This document shows positions 9,827 to 19,974 of a DNA stretch of 64,000 nt, piece by piece. Position numbers and translations under genes: made by a program. The stretch covers positions 124,001 through 188,000 of the forward strand of contig NZ_WHNQ01000002.1 of NCBI RefSeq assembly GCF_009362785.1. Reading direction: 5' to 3'. The stretch's first letter is position 1, and every line of letters begins with the position of its first letter. The DNA is from Paraburkholderia atlantica. Lineage in GTDB: Bacteria; Pseudomonadota; Gammaproteobacteria; Burkholderiales; Burkholderiaceae. The notes beneath the pieces are model-generated. The model was not told where the DNA came from. It was given only the letters and a program-made list of their open reading frames with translations, and made no database searches.

Positions 9827-10387
9827 TCAGACCGTCATGATCTCGGCTTCTTTCGTCGTGACGAGCTTGTCGATTTCAGCGACGAACTTGTCCGTCAGCT
9901 TCTGGACGTCGTCGCCGGCACGACGCTCGTCGTCTTCCGAGATTTCCTTGTCCTTGACGAGCTTCTTCAGTTGCTCGTTGGCGTCGCGACGCAGATTGCG
10001 CACGGCCACCTTGGCCGTTTCGGCTTCGCTGCGCACGACCTTGGTCAGCTCGCGGCGGCGCTCTTCTGTCAGCGCGGGCATCGGCACGCGGATCACGTCG
10101 CCGTGCGTGGCCGGATTCAGACCGAGGTCCGACTCGCGGATCGCCTTTTCGACAACCTGAACCATCTTCTTTTCCCACGGCTGCACGCCGATCGTGCGAG
10201 CGTCGATCAGCGTCAGGTTCGCGACCTGCGAAATCGGCACCGGCGAGCCGTAGTAGTCGCACTGGATATGATCGAGCAGGCCCGTGTGCGCACGGCCCGT
10301 GCGGATCTTCGACAGGTCGTTCTTGAACGCGTCGATGGAGCGCTGCATCTTCTGTTCAGCGCCCTTCCTGATATCAGCCACAGACAT
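9827..10387 (-). CDS. frr: Ribosome recycling factor
   Basis: RRF acts with EF-G and IF3 to split the post-termination ribosome. The 186-residue product is the normal size and has the family hallmarks: the [21 protein letters not shown] region (about 27-47), the PWEKKMVQ segment, the VRIPMP-like [19 protein letters not shown] motif (about 104-122), and an alpha-helical C-terminus. A purine-rich GGAGG lies just upstream of the ATG. It follows pyrH after 97 bases, in the standard rpsB-tsf-pyrH-frr order. Confidence 0.98.
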   Translation of the reverse strand: MSVADIRKGAEQKMQRSIDAFKNDLSKIRTGRAHTGLLDHIQCDYYGSPVPISQVANLTLIDARTIGVQPWEKKMVQVVEKAIRESDLGLNPATHGDVIRVPMPALTEERRRELTKVVRSEAETAKVAVRNLRRDANEQLKKLVKDKEISEDDERRAGDDVQKLTDKFVAEIDKLVTTKEAEIMTV

Positions 10388-10464
10388 TTTTAAACCTCCG
10401 AACCTTCAAAACGGTGCGAGCCGCCCGGCACGCGCGATGCGGCGGCCCGGGCTCGCGTCAAAGC

Positions 10465-10494
10465 CCACGTAATGTAAACGAAGTTTACACGTGG
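10465..10494. repeat. Hairpin overlapping the pyrH stop codon
   Basis: Arms CCACG and TGTAAAC (10465-10469, 10473-10479) pair with GTTTACA and CGTGG (10483-10494) around a GAA loop, with a three-base bulge on one side. The pyrH TAA stop falls inside the hairpin. The minus-strand continuation is GGGCTTTG, which is too short a T-run for a convincing terminator. It may protect the 3' end of the upstream message or reduce read-through into frr (inference). Confidence 0.55.
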
Positions 10495-11198
10495 ACGAGG
10501 GTGCCCTCGTCCTCACCTAGCACGATGCGCTTGAGCGCACCGGGTTTGACGATCGAAAACACGCGGATCGGCAGCTTCTGGTCGCGGCACAGCGCAAAAG
10601 CCGTCGCGTCCATTACCTGCAGATTGCGGCCGATTGCCTCGTCGAAGCTGATCGTGGTGTAACGGGTCGCGCTCGAGTCCTTCTTCGGGTCGGCCGAATA
10701 GACGCCGTCCACCTTGGTTGCCTTCAGGACCACTTCCGCGCCGATTTCCGAGCCGCGCAATGCAGCGGCCGTGTCGGTCGTGAAGAACGGGTTGCCGGTG
10801 CCGGCCGCGAAAATCACGACCTTGCCTTCCTCGAGCTGGCGGATCGCGCGGGGCCGGATGTACGGCTCGACGACCTGGTCCATGCGCAGCGCCGATTGCA
10901 CGCGCGCCTCGATGCCAGCGTGGCGCATCGCGTCCTGCAGCGCCAGCGCGTTCATCATCGTTGCCAGCATACCCATGTAGTCGGCCGTCGCGCGGTCCAT
11001 ACCCGCCGCACCGCCCGCGACGCCGCGAAAAATATTGCCGCCGCCGATCACCACGGCCAGCTGCGTTCCGAGACGGACCACTTCGGCCACGTCCGCCACC
11101 ATTCGTTCGATGGTCGCGCGATTGATGCCGAAGGCATCGTCGCCCATCAGAGCTTCACCGGAGAGTTTGAGCAGGACGCGTTTATAGGCAGTGGGCAT
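10485..11198 (-). CDS. pyrH: UMP kinase PyrH
   Basis: PyrH phosphorylates UMP to UDP and is the amino acid kinase-fold type found only in bacteria and archaea. The 237-residue product begins [19 protein letters not shown], with the conserved phosphate-binding Lys-Leu-Ser-Gly, and contains the [10 protein letters not shown] motif and the [15 protein letters not shown] segment near the GTP/UTP regulatory region. A longer reading with an upstream start at 11330 adds 44 low-complexity residues absent from the family, so I chose the ATG at 11198. It lies between tsf and frr in the conserved translation cluster. Confidence 0.97.
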   Translation of the reverse strand: MPTAYKRVLLKLSGEALMGDDAFGINRATIERMVADVAEVVRLGTQLAVVIGGGNIFRGVAGGAAGMDRATADYMGMLATMMNALALQDAMRHAGIEARVQSALRMDQVVEPYIRPRAIRQLEEGKVVIFAAGTGNPFFTTDTAAALRGSEIGAEVVLKATKVDGVYSADPKKDSSATRYTTISFDEAIGRNLQVMDATAFALCRDQKLPIRVFSIVKPGALKRIVLGEDEGTLVHV

Positions 11199-11358
11199 AG
11201 AGGTATCCAGATCGCGCAGAACAGGGCAACAACAAGGGACTAATGTAGGGGTGAAATGCTGATTCGGGCAAGCACCGCCAAATTGGCGAGCCCAAGGGTT
11301 CGCCAGCGGCGGCCACGCAGCGAGGGTCAACCCGTGCGCGGCCTTGCGGTGCTGCCGA

Positions 11359-11385
11359 CCGCGGCGAGGTCTTGCCTCGCCGCGG
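11359..11385. repeat. Perfect 11-bp hairpin between tsf and pyrH
   Basis: Arms at 11359-11369 and 11375-11385 are fully complementary, GC-rich, and separated by a five-base loop. In the minus-strand transcript it folds about 36 bases after the tsf stop. No T-run follows, so it is not a classical terminator. It may be a stability or processing element of the rpsB-tsf-pyrH-frr mRNA (inference). Confidence 0.6.
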
Positions 11386-11420
11386 GTCCAAACGGTACGG
11401 CGGTAAAGCTTAGGTAACGC

Positions 11421-12302
11421 TTATTGTTGCTTTGCAGCAGCGACCTGGGCGGCCACTTCCGCAGCAAAGTCGTCCTGCTTCTTCTCGATGCCTTCGCCGA
11501 CCACGAACAGTGCGAACTTCTGCACGCTCGAGCTGGCCGCCTTCAGCATCTGCTCGATCGTCTGCTTGTCGTTCTTCACGAACGTCTGGTTCAGCAGCGA
11601 CACTTCCTTCAGGTACTTCTGCACGCTGCCGTCGACCATCTTCGCGACGATTTCAGCCGGCTTGCCCGATTCGGCCGCCTTCTGTTCAGCGATGCTGCGT
11701 TCCTTGGCGATCAGGTCCGCCGGCACGTCGTCCGACGACAGCGAAACCGGCTTCATCGCGGCAATGTGCATCGCCACGTCCTTGCCCACCTGCTCGTCCG
11801 CGCCGGTGTACTCGACCAGCACGCCGATGCGCGTGCCGTGCAGGTACGCGGCGAGCTTGTTGGCGGTTTCGAAGCGCACGAAACGGCGGATAGACATGTT
11901 TTCGCCGATCTTGCCGACCAACGCGAGACGGACTGCGTCGACGGTCGAGCCATCGAGCGGCAGTGCCGACAGCGCGGCGACGTCAGCCGGGTTTTGCGTC
12001 GCGACGAGTTCGGCGACCTTCTTCGAGAACGCGAGGAAATCGTCGTTCTTCGAGACGAAGTCGGTTTCGCAGTTCAGCTCGACGAGCGAACCAGCGTTGC
12101 CGCCGATGAACGATGCGACGACGCCTTCAGCCGTCACGCGCGATGCCGCCTTGCTCGCCTTGTTGCCGAGCTTCACACGCAGCAGCTCTTCAGCGCGCGC
12201 CAGATCGCCCTCGGCTTCCGTCAGCGCCTTCTTGCATTCCATCATCGGCGCGTCGGTCTTCGCGCGCAGTTCTGCAACCATGCTTGCGGTAATTGCCGCC
12301 AT
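11421..12302 (-). CDS. tsf: Translation elongation factor Ts
   Basis: EF-Ts catalyses GDP release from EF-Tu. The 293-residue product begins [20 protein letters not shown], with the UBA-like N-terminal domain (about 1-55, including the MMECKKAL helix), then the [10 protein letters not shown] core motif (about 80-89) that contacts EF-Tu, and the C-terminal dimer module. Two ATGs are adjacent (12305 and 12302). The AAGGAG Shine-Dalgarno is spaced six bases from the second, so I chose 12302. It follows rpsB after a 217-base gap that contains a terminator-like hairpin. Confidence 0.97.
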   Translation of the reverse strand: MAAITASMVAELRAKTDAPMMECKKALTEAEGDLARAEELLRVKLGNKASKAASRVTAEGVVASFIGGNAGSLVELNCETDFVSKNDDFLAFSKKVAELVATQNPADVAALSALPLDGSTVDAVRLALVGKIGENMSIRRFVRFETANKLAAYLHGTRIGVLVEYTGADEQVGKDVAMHIAAMKPVSLSSDDVPADLIAKERSIAEQKAAESGKPAEIVAKMVDGSVQKYLKEVSLLNQTFVKNDKQTIEQMLKAASSSVQKFALFVVGEGIEKKQDDFAAEVAAQVAAAKQQ

Positions 12303-12467
12303 CATTTGCTCCTTGAGTTCTGTCTGTCACACGCCGCCCGCACTTCGATGCCGGCGGCAGGAATTCGTTTCAGCGTTTTCGCGTAATTTTGCGAGCGACG
12401 CGCCTCACGCTACCTCGAGCACTCTGCCAGATGCCCGTTACAACATCTGTTACAAGCGTCGCGGCTT

Positions 12468-12499
12468 AAAAAAAGGGGGCCTGTAGAAAGCCCCCTTTT
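12468..12499 (-). terminator. Intrinsic terminator/attenuator between rpsB and tsf
   Basis: A ten-base-pair stem (12490-12499 with 12471-12480, AAAAGGGGGC arms) encloses a nine-base loop and is followed on the minus strand by a run of seven T. It lies 20 bases after the rpsB stop and about 165 before tsf. The position inside a conserved operon suggests partial termination that would make more S2 than EF-Ts message; a hairpin at the same junction is known in Escherichia coli. Confidence 0.85.
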
Positions 12500-12519
12500 A
12501 TGTCGGACACTGGGCAGCC

Positions 12520-13272
12520 CTACGCTTCCGGGTTGACCTCGACGAACTCGTCGCCGTCGCCGCCACGTGCTGCCTGGACCACTTCGTTGACCGCATTGGC
12601 GCGGCCTTCGAGGATCGCATCTGCCACACCGGCCGCGTACAGAGCGACGGCCTTGCTGGCGTCGTCGTTACCCGGGATCACGTAGTCCACACCTTCCGGC
12701 GAGTGGTTCGTATCGACCACGGCGATGACCGGAATACCGAGCTTGTTCGCTTCGGTCACGGCAATCTTGTGGTAGCCGACGTCAACGACGAAGATCGCGT
12801 CCGGAATGCCGCCCATATCCTTCACGCCGCCGATCGACTTCTGCAGCTTGGCCATTTCGCGTTCGAACAGCAGCGCTTCCTTCTTGCTCATGCGCTCGGT
12901 TTCACCGGCTTCCAGCGCCGCTTCCATGTCCTTCAGGCGCTTGATCGATACCTTCAGCGTCTTGAAGTTGGTCAGCATGCCGCCGAGCCAGCGTGCGTTC
13001 ACGAACGGCATACCAGCGCGTTGCGCTTCCTGGGCGATCGTGTCGCGCGATTGACGCTTCGTACCGACGAACAGGATCGTGCCGCGGTTCGATGCCAGCT
13101 GACGCGCGTACTTCAGCGCGTCGTTGTACATCGGCAGCGTCTTTTCGAGGTTGATGATGTGAATCTTGTTGCGATGACCGAAAATGAAGGGAGCCATCTT
13201 CGGGTTCCAGAAGCGGGTCTGGTGACCGAAGTGGACACCTGCTTCCAGCATTTGACGCATCGTAACTGCCAT
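12520..13272 (-). CDS. rpsB: 30S ribosomal protein S2
   Basis: S2 joins the 30S subunit late, next to S1, and also represses its own operon in Escherichia coli. The 250-residue product begins [20 protein letters not shown], with the family signature [16 protein letters not shown], the FVGTKRQ segment and the [25 protein letters not shown] motif. An in-frame ATG four codons upstream is ignored because the family starts at MAVTM, and GGAG spacing fits this start. It is the first gene of the rpsB-tsf-pyrH-frr cluster, with a sigma-70-type promoter about 240 bases upstream. Confidence 0.98.
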   Translation of the reverse strand: MAVTMRQMLEAGVHFGHQTRFWNPKMAPFIFGHRNKIHIINLEKTLPMYNDALKYARQLASNRGTILFVGTKRQSRDTIAQEAQRAGMPFVNARWLGGMLTNFKTLKVSIKRLKDMEAALEAGETERMSKKEALLFEREMAKLQKSIGGVKDMGGIPDAIFVVDVGYHKIAVTEANKLGIPVIAVVDTNHSPEGVDYVIPGNDDASKAVALYAAGVADAILEGRANAVNEVVQAARGGDGDEFVEVNPEA

Positions 13273-13829
13273 GAAATTCTCCACGAGGGTTGGGTCTTAA
13301 GCCGGCTGCCGTATCGGCCGCGCCCGCCTGTATTTTGGCTGGAACGCGGTGACACCCTGGGTGCGCCGGCTTGCGAATTGGTTGCCTGACACTGCTTTCT
13401 CAAACTCACGACGCCAGGAACCACAGTGCCGCGAGAAGCCGGTTCCGCCCAGCTGCCATGCGCGAATTTGCGTACTCGCGAATAAAAGCGGACTAGGACC
13501 GACTTAGCCAAAGAGTATAGCACGCGACTATCGACCGACTCAACCGACCCAACCGCCGGCCGGTAGCCATGGGCACGGGAGCGCGCAGCCGGTCCCGAAG
13601 CCCGGCTTGGCGTCCGTTGGCCCACCAATTGGCCGATTTTGGTCGCTTTTAGCCCATTACCACCCGATCCAGCGCAACGACCCCGCGCCCACTGCTGTAA
13701 AATGGCTCGATTCCGCCACGCGCGGGGGATCGTCAAGGATCGACCGGCATTCCGCGTCAGGAAAACGCCCCCCCGCCAGGCCACCGCAACACCCAGCAAG
13801 CCTTACCCAGCAAGGCTTCCGAGGAAACC
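13273..13829. other. Divergent intergenic region between rpsB and map
   Basis: This 557-base stretch carries the control regions of two divergent operons. On the rpsB side a promoter can be seen about 240 bases before the start codon, which leaves a long leader, as expected for S2 autoregulation; I could not identify a specific S2-binding fold by eye. On the map side there is a TAAAAT hexamer at 13698-13703 that could be a -10 element, but no convincing -35. No convincing gene lies here. Confidence 0.6.
13514..13543 (-). promoter_or_regulatory. Sigma-70-type promoter of the rpsB operon
   Basis: On the minus strand TTGAGT (13538-13543) and TATACT (13514-13519) are separated by 18 bases. They match four and five of six consensus positions. 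Transcription would begin near 13507 and run through a leader of about 235 bases into rpsB. Confidence 0.6.
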
Positions 13830-14639
13830 ATGGCTATCACCATCAAAAACGAAGACGATATCGCGAAGATGCGCGTCGCCTGTCGGCTCGCGAGCGAAGT
13901 GCTCGACTACATCACGCCGTTCGTCAAGGCCGGCGTCACCACTGGCGAGCTCGACCGCCTGTGCCACGAATACATGCTGAAGGACCAGGGCACGGTCCCC
14001 GCGCCGCTGAATTACCAGCCGCCCGGCTACCCGCCCTACCCGAAAGCCACCTGCATTTCCGTCAACGACGTGATCTGCCACGGCATTCCGGGCGACAAGG
14101 CCCTGAAAAACGGCGACGCGCTGAACATCGACATCACCGTGATCAAGGACGGCTACTTCGGCGACACGAGCCGCATGTTCATCGTCGGCGAGGGGTCGAT
14201 CATGGCGAAGCGCCTCGTGCAGGCTACCTTCGAGTGCATGTGGCTCGGCATCGACCAGGTGCGCCCCGGCGCGCATCTCGGCGACATCGGCTATGCGATC
14301 CAGAAGCACGCCGAAGGCCTCGGCTACAGCGTGGTGCGCGAATATTGCGGCCACGGCATCGGCACCGTGTTCCACGAAGACCCGCAAATCCTGCACTACG
14401 GCCGCCCCGGCACCGGGCTCGAATTGCAGGCCGGCATGATCTTCACGATCGAACCGATGATCAACGCCGGCCGCCGCGACATCCGCACGATGCCCGACCA
14501 GTGGACCGTCAAGACCAAGGACCGCAGCCTGTCCGCGCAGTGGGAGCACACGGTGCTCGTCACAGAAACCGGCTACGACGTGCTGACGGTGTCGGCCGGC
14601 ACGCCCGCGCGTCCGCCCGTGGTTGCGGCCACCGCCTGA
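13830..14639 (+). CDS. map: Type I methionine aminopeptidase
   Basis: Map removes the initiator methionine from nascent proteins after deformylation. The 269-residue product has the pita-bread fold motifs: the metal ligands in [18 protein letters not shown] (two Asp), the [13 protein letters not shown]is segment, the [11 protein letters not shown]lu, and the final Glu in [22 protein letters not shown] purine stretch precedes the ATG. It is divergent from rpsB and 29 bases upstream of glnD, an arrangement also found in enterobacteria. Confidence 0.97.
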   Translation: MAITIKNEDDIAKMRVACRLASEVLDYITPFVKAGVTTGELDRLCHEYMLKDQGTVPAPLNYQPPGYPPYPKATCISVNDVICHGIPGDKALKNGDALNIDITVIKDGYFGDTSRMFIVGEGSIMAKRLVQATFECMWLGIDQVRPGAHLGDIGYAIQKHAEGLGYSVVREYCGHGIGTVFHEDPQILHYGRPGTGLELQAGMIFTIEPMINAGRRDIRTMPDQWTVKTKDRSLSAQWEHTVLVTETGYDVLTVSAGTPARPPVVAATA

Positions 14640-14668
14640 CCGATCCCGACCTCACCTTCCGCCTGCCA

Positions 14669-17248
14669 ATGAGTAGCGTTCCAGCCGTCGCCTCCTCCCA
14701 TGCCTCGTCGCTCAAGGCGGACTACAAAGTGGCCAAAGCCCAGTTGCTGGAACGCTTTCGAACGGCCACCAACGTCGATGCGTTGATGGCCGCCCTCGCG
14801 CGCGCCACGGACCATTCACTGCGCGCCGCGTGGGACACCTGCGAGCTGCCCGACGACCTCGCGCTCGTCGCGGTCGGCGGCTATGGGCGCGGCGAACTCG
14901 CGCCGCACTCCGACATCGACATCCTGGTGCTGCTGCCCGACACGCGGCTCGAGCATCTGGAGGCGCGCATCGAGCGCTTCATCAGCCTCGCTTGGGATCT
15001 CGGGCTGGAACTCGGCAGCAGCGTGCGCAGCGTGTCGCAGTGCCTCGAGGAAGCGGCCAACGACGTCACGGTGCGTACCTCGCTGCTGGAAGCCCGCCGC
15101 ATCACCGGCAGCACCGCGCTGTTCGACGATTTCGCCCAACGCTACCGTGCGGCGCTCGACCCGAAGGCGTTCTTCCAGGCGAAGGTGCTCGAAATGCGCC
15201 AGCGTCACGCGAAGTTTCAGGACACGCCGTACGCGCTCGAGCCGAATATCAAGGAAAGCCCGGGCGGGCTGCGCGATCTGCAGCTGATCCTGTGGATCAC
15301 GCAGGCGGCCGGCTTCGGCAGCAGTTGGCGCGAGCTCGAAGCGCGCGGACTCATCACCGAGCGTGAAGCGCGCGAGCTGCGCCTCAACGAGGGCTTCCTG
15401 AAGTCGCTGCGCGCGCGGCTGCATGTGATCGCCGGGCGCCGTCAGGACATCCTGGTGTTCGACTTGCAGACGCCGGTCGCCGAAAGCTTCGGCTTCCAGC
15501 CGACCGCGACCAAGCGCGCGAGCGAGCAACTGATGCGCCGCTACTACTGGGCCGCGAAAGCGGTTACACAGCTCGCGACGATCCTGATCCAGAACATCGA
15601 GGCGCAGCTGTTTCCCAGCACGAGCGGCATCACGCGCGTGCTGTCGGATCGCTTCGTCGAAAAGCAGGGCATGCTCGAAATCACGTCCGACGACGTGTTC
15701 CAGCGCGAGCCGAACGCGATCCTCGAAGCGTTCCTGCTGTACGAGCGCACGCCCGGCGTGAAGGGTCTGTCGGCGCGCACGCTGCGCGCGATCTACAACG
15801 CCCGTGACGTGATGGACCAGCATTGGCGGCGCGACCCGGAAAACCGCCGGCTGTTCATGGAAATCCTGAAACAGCCGGCCGGCATCACGCATGCGTTCCG
15901 GCTGATGAACCAAACCAGCGTGCTCGGGCGTTATCTGCTGAATTTCCGGCGCATCGTCGGGCAGATGCAGCACGACCTGTATCACGTGTACACCGTCGAT
16001 CAGCATATCCTGATGGTGCTGCGCAATCTGCGCCGCTTCGCGATCGCCGAGCATGCGCACGAATACCCGTTCTGCAGCCAATTGATCGCCAACTTCGACC
16101 GACCGTGGGTGCTGTACGTGGCCGCGCTGTTTCATGACATCGCGAAGGGGCGCGGCGGCGATCATTCCACGCTCGGCATGGCCGACGCGCGGCGCTTTTG
16201 CCGGCAGCACGGCATCGAAGGCGAGGATGGCGAACTGGTCGTGTGGCTCGTGCAGCAGCACCTGACGATGAGCCAGGTCGCGCAGAAGCAGGACACCAGC
16301 GACCCCGAAGTGATCAAGCGCTTCGCCGATCTGGTCGGCACCGAGCGGCGTCTAACTGCGCTCTATCTGCTGACCGTCGCCGACATCCGCGGTACCAGCC
16401 CGAAGGTCTGGAACACGTGGAAAGGCAAGCTGCTCGAAGACCTCTACCGCACCACGCTCGCCGTGCTGGGCGGCGCTCAACCGGACGAGCATTCGGAGCT
16501 GAAGTCGCGCAAGGAGGAAGCGCTCGCGCTGCTGCGTCTCGAAACCGTGCCGGAAGGCGCGCAACGCGCGCTGTGGGACAAACTCGACGTCGGCTACTTC
16601 CTGCGCCACGACGCGGCGGACATCGCGTGGCAAACGCGCGTGCTGTACCGCCACGTCGAAACGCCGACGCCGCTCGTGCGCGCGCGGCCGTCGCCGATCG
16701 GCGACGCGCTGCAGGTGCTCGTCTACGTGAAGGACCAGCCCGATCTGTTCGCGGGCATCTGCGCGTATTTCGACCGCAACGGCCTGTCGGTGCTCGATGC
16801 GCGCGTCAGCACGACGCGCCACGGTTACGCGCTCGACAACTTCCTCGTCACGCACACCGAAGAGGACGTGCACTATCGCGACATCGCCAATCTGGTCGAA
16901 CAGGAGCTGACCGCACGCCTCGCGGGCCACGGCACCTTGCTGCCGGGACCGTCGAAGGGCCGGCTGTCGCGGCTGTCGCGTACCTTCCCGATTACGCCGC
17001 GCGTCGACCTGCGGGCCGATGAGCGCGGCCAATACTACATCCTGTCCGTGTCGGCGAACGACCGGCCGGGCCTTCTTTATTCGATCGCGCGCGTGCTGGC
17101 CGAGCACCGGGTCGGCGTCGCCTCGGCGCGGATCAATACGCTCGGCGAACGCGTCGAAGACGTGTTCCTGCTCGAAGGGCACAGCCTGTCGGACAACCGC
17201 CTGCAAATTCAGGTCGAGACCGAACTACTGCGCGCGATCGCAGTGTGA
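14669..17248 (+). CDS. glnD: Bifunctional PII uridylyltransferase/uridylyl-removing enzyme GlnD
   Basis: GlnD senses glutamine and adds or removes UMP on PII proteins, which sets nitrogen assimilation. The 859-residue product has, in order, a nucleotidyltransferase domain with [17 protein letters not shown] (about 70-86), a GlnE/GlnD helical region, an HD phosphohydrolase domain with [14 protein letters not shown] (about 487-500), and two ACT domains (starting about 683 and 790, each with a D-x-P-x-L glutamine-binding pattern). The open frame extends far upstream, but the ATG at 14669 is the first that leaves map intact, and the length fits the family. It ends 6 bases before the pseudouridine synthase gene. 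Confidence 0.96.
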   Translation: MSSVPAVASSHASSLKADYKVAKAQLLERFRTATNVDALMAALARATDHSLRAAWDTCELPDDLALVAVGGYGRGELAPHSDIDILVLLPDTRLEHLEARIERFISLAWDLGLELGSSVRSVSQCLEEAANDVTVRTSLLEARRITGSTALFDDFAQRYRAALDPKAFFQAKVLEMRQRHAKFQDTPYALEPNIKESPGGLRDLQLILWITQAAGFGSSWRELEARGLITEREARELRLNEGFLKSLRARLHVIAGRRQDILVFDLQTPVAESFGFQPTATKRASEQLMRRYYWAAKAVTQLATILIQNIEAQLFPSTSGITRVLSDRFVEKQGMLEITSDDVFQREPNAILEAFLLYERTPGVKGLSARTLRAIYNARDVMDQHWRRDPENRRLFMEILKQPAGITHAFRLMNQTSVLGRYLLNFRRIVGQMQHDLYHVYTVDQHILMVLRNLRRFAIAEHAHEYPFCSQLIANFDRPWVLYVAALFHDIAKGRGGDHSTLGMADARRFCRQHGIEGEDGELVVWLVQQHLTMSQVAQKQDTSDPEVIKRFADLVGTERRLTALYLLTVADIRGTSPKVWNTWKGKLLEDLYRTTLAVLGGAQPDEHSELKSRKEEALALLRLETVPEGAQRALWDKLDVGYFLRHDAADIAWQTRVLYRHVETPTPLVRARPSPIGDALQVLVYVKDQPDLFAGICAYFDRNGLSVLDARVSTTRHGYALDNFLVTHTEEDVHYRDIANLVEQELTARLAGHGTLLPGPSKGRLSRLSRTFPITPRVDLRADERGQYYILSVSANDRPGLLYSIARVLAEHRVGVASARINTLGERVEDVFLLEGHSLSDNRLQIQVETELLRAIAV

Positions 17249-17254
17249 GATTTC

Positions 17255-19345
17255 ATGCGAATCAAATTAACAGCGAAGCATCCGCGGCCGGCGTCGTCCG
17301 AACGCGCCCCTGTCCGCCCCGGCAGCGCGTCGGCGCGTAAGCCGACCCGTCCAGAGCGGCCGAAGCCCTTCGAGGCCGAGGGCGGCGCGAAGCGCGAAGG
17401 CGCGGCATCGACGGGTGGCGGTGCGAAGCGACCGGTCGGCGCAAAGCCGGCGGGCGCCGGTGCACGTGCGCCGCGTGCCGAAGGGCCGGGTGCGCGCGAA
17501 CGGGGCACGGCTGCCGCCGGCGCACCACGCCGCTTCGAAAGTGCGGCTGAGCGTGGGGAACGCGCACCGCGTCGTTATGAGGGCAGCGCTGAGCGTGGCG
17601 AACGTGCTCCTCGACGCGAATTCGGCGAGCGGGCCGAGCGCGCGCCGCGCCGCTTCGAAGGCAGCGCTGAGCGTGGCGAACGCGCCCCTCGGCGCGAATT
17701 CGGCGAGCGGACCGAGCGCGCACCCCGTCGTTTCGAAGGCAGCGCTGAGCGTGGCGAACGCGCTCCTCGACGCGAATTCGGCGAGCGGGCCGAGCGCGCG
17801 CCGCGCCGCTTCGAAGGCAGCGATGAGCGTGGCGAACGCGCCCCTCGGCGCGAATTCGGCGAGCGGGCCGAGCGCGCGCCCCGCCGTTTCGAAGGCAGCG
17901 CTGAGCGTGGCGAACGGGCTCCTCGGCGCGAATTCGGCGAGCGGGCCGAGCGCGCGCCCCGTCGTTTCGAAGGCAGCGCTGAGCGTGGCGAACGTGCTCC
18001 TCGACGCGAATTCGGCGAGCGCGGCGAGCGCGCACCGCGCCGCGACGACGGCGAACGCCGTCCGTTCAGCGGTCCGCGCGCAGGCGCAGGCAGGCCGTCG
18101 GAAGGCGGCGCGCGTGGCGACCGCCCGGTGCGCCGGGAGCGCGATGCCGCCGACCGTCCGCGCTTCGGCAGCGATCGCGGCGAGCCGCAGCAGCGTCGCG
18201 GCGATCGAGGCGCCCGCAGCGACAGCGCCCCGCGCCGCTTCGAAGGCGAGCGTGGCGAGCGCAGCTTCGCGAAGCCGGCAAAAGGCGGCTACGGCGAGCG
18301 CACCGAGCGCCCAGCGCGCGGCGAGCATGAGGACCGCGGCGAGCGCGGTGCACGCGGCGACTGGGCGCCCTCGCGCCGCGAGTCGGGCGAGCGCGCCGCA
18401 CGCGGCGGTGAACGCACCGAGCGTCGCGAGCGCCCTGCGCGCGGCTTCGACGACACGTTGCCCGCCGCGAACCGCCGCTTCAGCGACGATCGGCCAGCCC
18501 GCGCCGCCAAGCCGCGAGCCGCGGAATCGGCAACAGCCCAACCCGTCGACGCCCCGCACCCGCCCCGCCGCGATCGCGAAGACGCGCCGGGCATGCTGCG
18601 TCTGTCGAAGCTGATGTCCAAGCTCGGGCTGTGCTCGCGCCGCGAGGCCGACGAATGGATCGAGAAAGGCTGGGTCATGGTCGACGGCGAGCGCGTCGAC
18701 ACACTCGGCACGAAGGTGTTCCCGGATCAGCGCATCGACATCGACCCCGCCGCCGAAGCCTTTCAGTCGAGCCAGGTGACGGTGATCGTCCACAAGCCGG
18801 TCGGCCTCGTGTCGGGACAGGCGGAGGACGGCTACCAGCCGGCCATCACGCTCGTCACGCCGGAAAATCGCTGGGAAGGCGACCATTCGGGCATCCGCTT
18901 CTCGGTGTCGCATCTGCGCCAGCTCGCGCCGGCCGGACGTCTCGACATCGATTCGACGGGCTTGTTGGTGCTGACGCAGGACGGCCGCATCGCGAAGCAA
19001 CTGATCGGCGGTCACTCGGATGTGGACAAGGAGTATCTGGTGCGCGTCGCCTACGGCGATCACACGGTCGACGTCGAAAGCCACTTCCCGGCCGAAAAAC
19101 TCGCGCTGCTGCGCCACGGCCTGTCGCTCGACGATGTCGCGCTGAAGCCCGCGCAAGTCAGTTGGCAAAACGGCGAGCAGCTGCGTTTCGTGCTGCGCGA
19201 AGGCAAGAAGCGTCAGATTCGCCGCATGTGCGAACTGGTCGGTCTCGAAGTGGTGGGCCTGAAGCGCGTGCGCATGGGCAACGTGATGCTCGGCGCGCTG
19301 CCGCCGGGACAGTGGCGCTATCTGTCGGAAGACGAGTCGTTCTGA
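17255..19345 (+). CDS. RluF-like 23S rRNA pseudouridine synthase with long repetitive N-terminal extension
   Basis: The C-terminal 250 residues form a RsuA/RluB/RluF-type pseudouridine synthase: an S4 RNA-binding domain (LRLSKLMSKLGLCSRREADEW, from about 448) and a catalytic domain with Asp564 in GRLDIDSTGLLVLTQDG, KEYLVRV, and GKKRQIRRMCELVGLEV. The HSDVDKEYLV and MGNVMLGALPPGQWR segments resemble RluF (U2604 in 23S rRNA) more than RluB, so the exact site is inferred. The first 446 residues are low-complexity Arg/Glu/Ala/Gly sequence, including six near-identical 26-residue repeats (106-261) and an RGGE-rich stretch (about 265-440). The extension is hydrophilic, probably disordered, and of mixed charge. 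The gene follows glnD by 6 bases and ends at a bidirectional terminator. Confidence 0.88.
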   Translation: MRIKLTAKHPRPASSERAPVRPGSASARKPTRPERPKPFEAEGGAKREGAASTGGGAKRPVGAKPAGAGARAPRAEGPGARERGTAAAGAPRRFESAAERGERAPRRYEGSAERGERAPRREFGERAERAPRRFEGSAERGERAPRREFGERTERAPRRFEGSAERGERAPRREFGERAERAPRRFEGSDERGERAPRREFGERAERAPRRFEGSAERGERAPRREFGERAERAPRRFEGSAERGERAPRREFGERGERAPRRDDGERRPFSGPRAGAGRPSEGGARGDRPVRRERDAADRPRFGSDRGEPQQRRGDRGARSDSAPRRFEGERGERSFAKPAKGGYGERTERPARGEHEDRGERGARGDWAPSRRESGERAARGGERTERRERPARGFDDTLPAANRRFSDDRPARAAKPRAAESATAQPVDAPHPPRRDREDAPGMLRLSKLMSKLGLCSRREADEWIEKGWVMVDGERVDTLGTKVFPDQRIDIDPAAEAFQSSQVTVIVHKPVGLVSGQAEDGYQPAITLVTPENRWEGDHSGIRFSVSHLRQLAPAGRLDIDSTGLLVLTQDGRIAKQLIGGHSDVDKEYLVRVAYGDHTVDVESHFPAEKLALLRHGLSLDDVALKPAQVSWQNGEQLRFVLREGKKRQIRRMCELVGLEVVGLKRVRMGNVMLGALPPGQWRYLSEDESF
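17570..18037 (+). repeat. Six in-frame 78-bp tandem repeats in the pseudouridine synthase gene
   Basis: Six consecutive 78-base units encode 26 residues each, of the pattern RRFEGSAERGERAP followed by RREFGERAERAP. Residue changes among copies are few (F to Y in copy 1, A to T in copy 2, A to D in copy 4, A to G in copy 6). A partial related copy (RRFESAAERGERAP) precedes the array. Many codons are also conserved: for example, every copy carries the same GAATTCGGCGAG core. This implies recent duplication or gene conversion. Because the unit is a multiple of three, copy-number change would keep the frame. Confidence 0.93.
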
Positions 19346-19393
19346 GGCCAGTCGAATGCGCCTCCTTGCTCAGAGCGGGCGCATCGGCACAAT

Positions 19394-19425
19394 AAAAAAC
19401 CCACGCACTTAGGCGTGGGTTTTTT
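19394..19425. terminator. Bidirectional intrinsic terminator between the pseudouridine synthase gene and def
   Basis: A GC core CCCACGC/GCGTGGG around a six-base loop (19407-19412) is flanked by six A on the left and six T on the right. It therefore reads as a hairpin plus T-run on both strands. It lies between two convergent genes and can serve both. Confidence 0.92.
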
Positions 19426-19441
19426 ATTGACGGCAGCTGCG

Positions 19442-19974
19442 TCAGTCGTCGCTATTCGGATCGAGATCGGGGAACAGGATCTCGGTGAAGCCGAACTTCG
19501 AGAAATCGGTAATCCGCATCGGATACAGCTTGCCGATCAGATGATCGCATTCGTGCTGCACGACCCGTGCATGAAAGCCCTCGGCGACGCGATCGATCGG
19601 ATTGCCGAACTGATCGAAGCCGTGATATCGGATCATCGAAAAGCGGCTCACCACGCCGCGCAGTCCCGGCACCGACAGGCAGCCCTCCCAGCTCTCTTCC
19701 ATGTCCTGCGATACCGGTGTAATGGTCGGATTGATCAGCACCGTTTCCGGCACCGGCGGCGCGTCCGGATAGCGCTCGTTCGAACCGAAGCCGAAGATCA
19801 CCACCTGCAGATTGACGCCGATCTGCGGTGCCGCAAGACCCGCGCCATTCGCCGCGTGCATGGTCTCGAACATGTCTTCGACGAGCCGGTGCAGCTCGGG
19901 CGTGTCGAAGTGATCGACCGGCTCGGCGATTCGCAGCAGGCGCGGATCGCCCATCTTCAGAATGTCGTGAATCA

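Noticed and set aside
17267..19168. A 633-residue open frame opposite the pseudouridine synthase gene
   Set aside because: It reflects the repetitive Arg/Glu codons read in reverse. The plus strand contains the S4 and catalytic domains.
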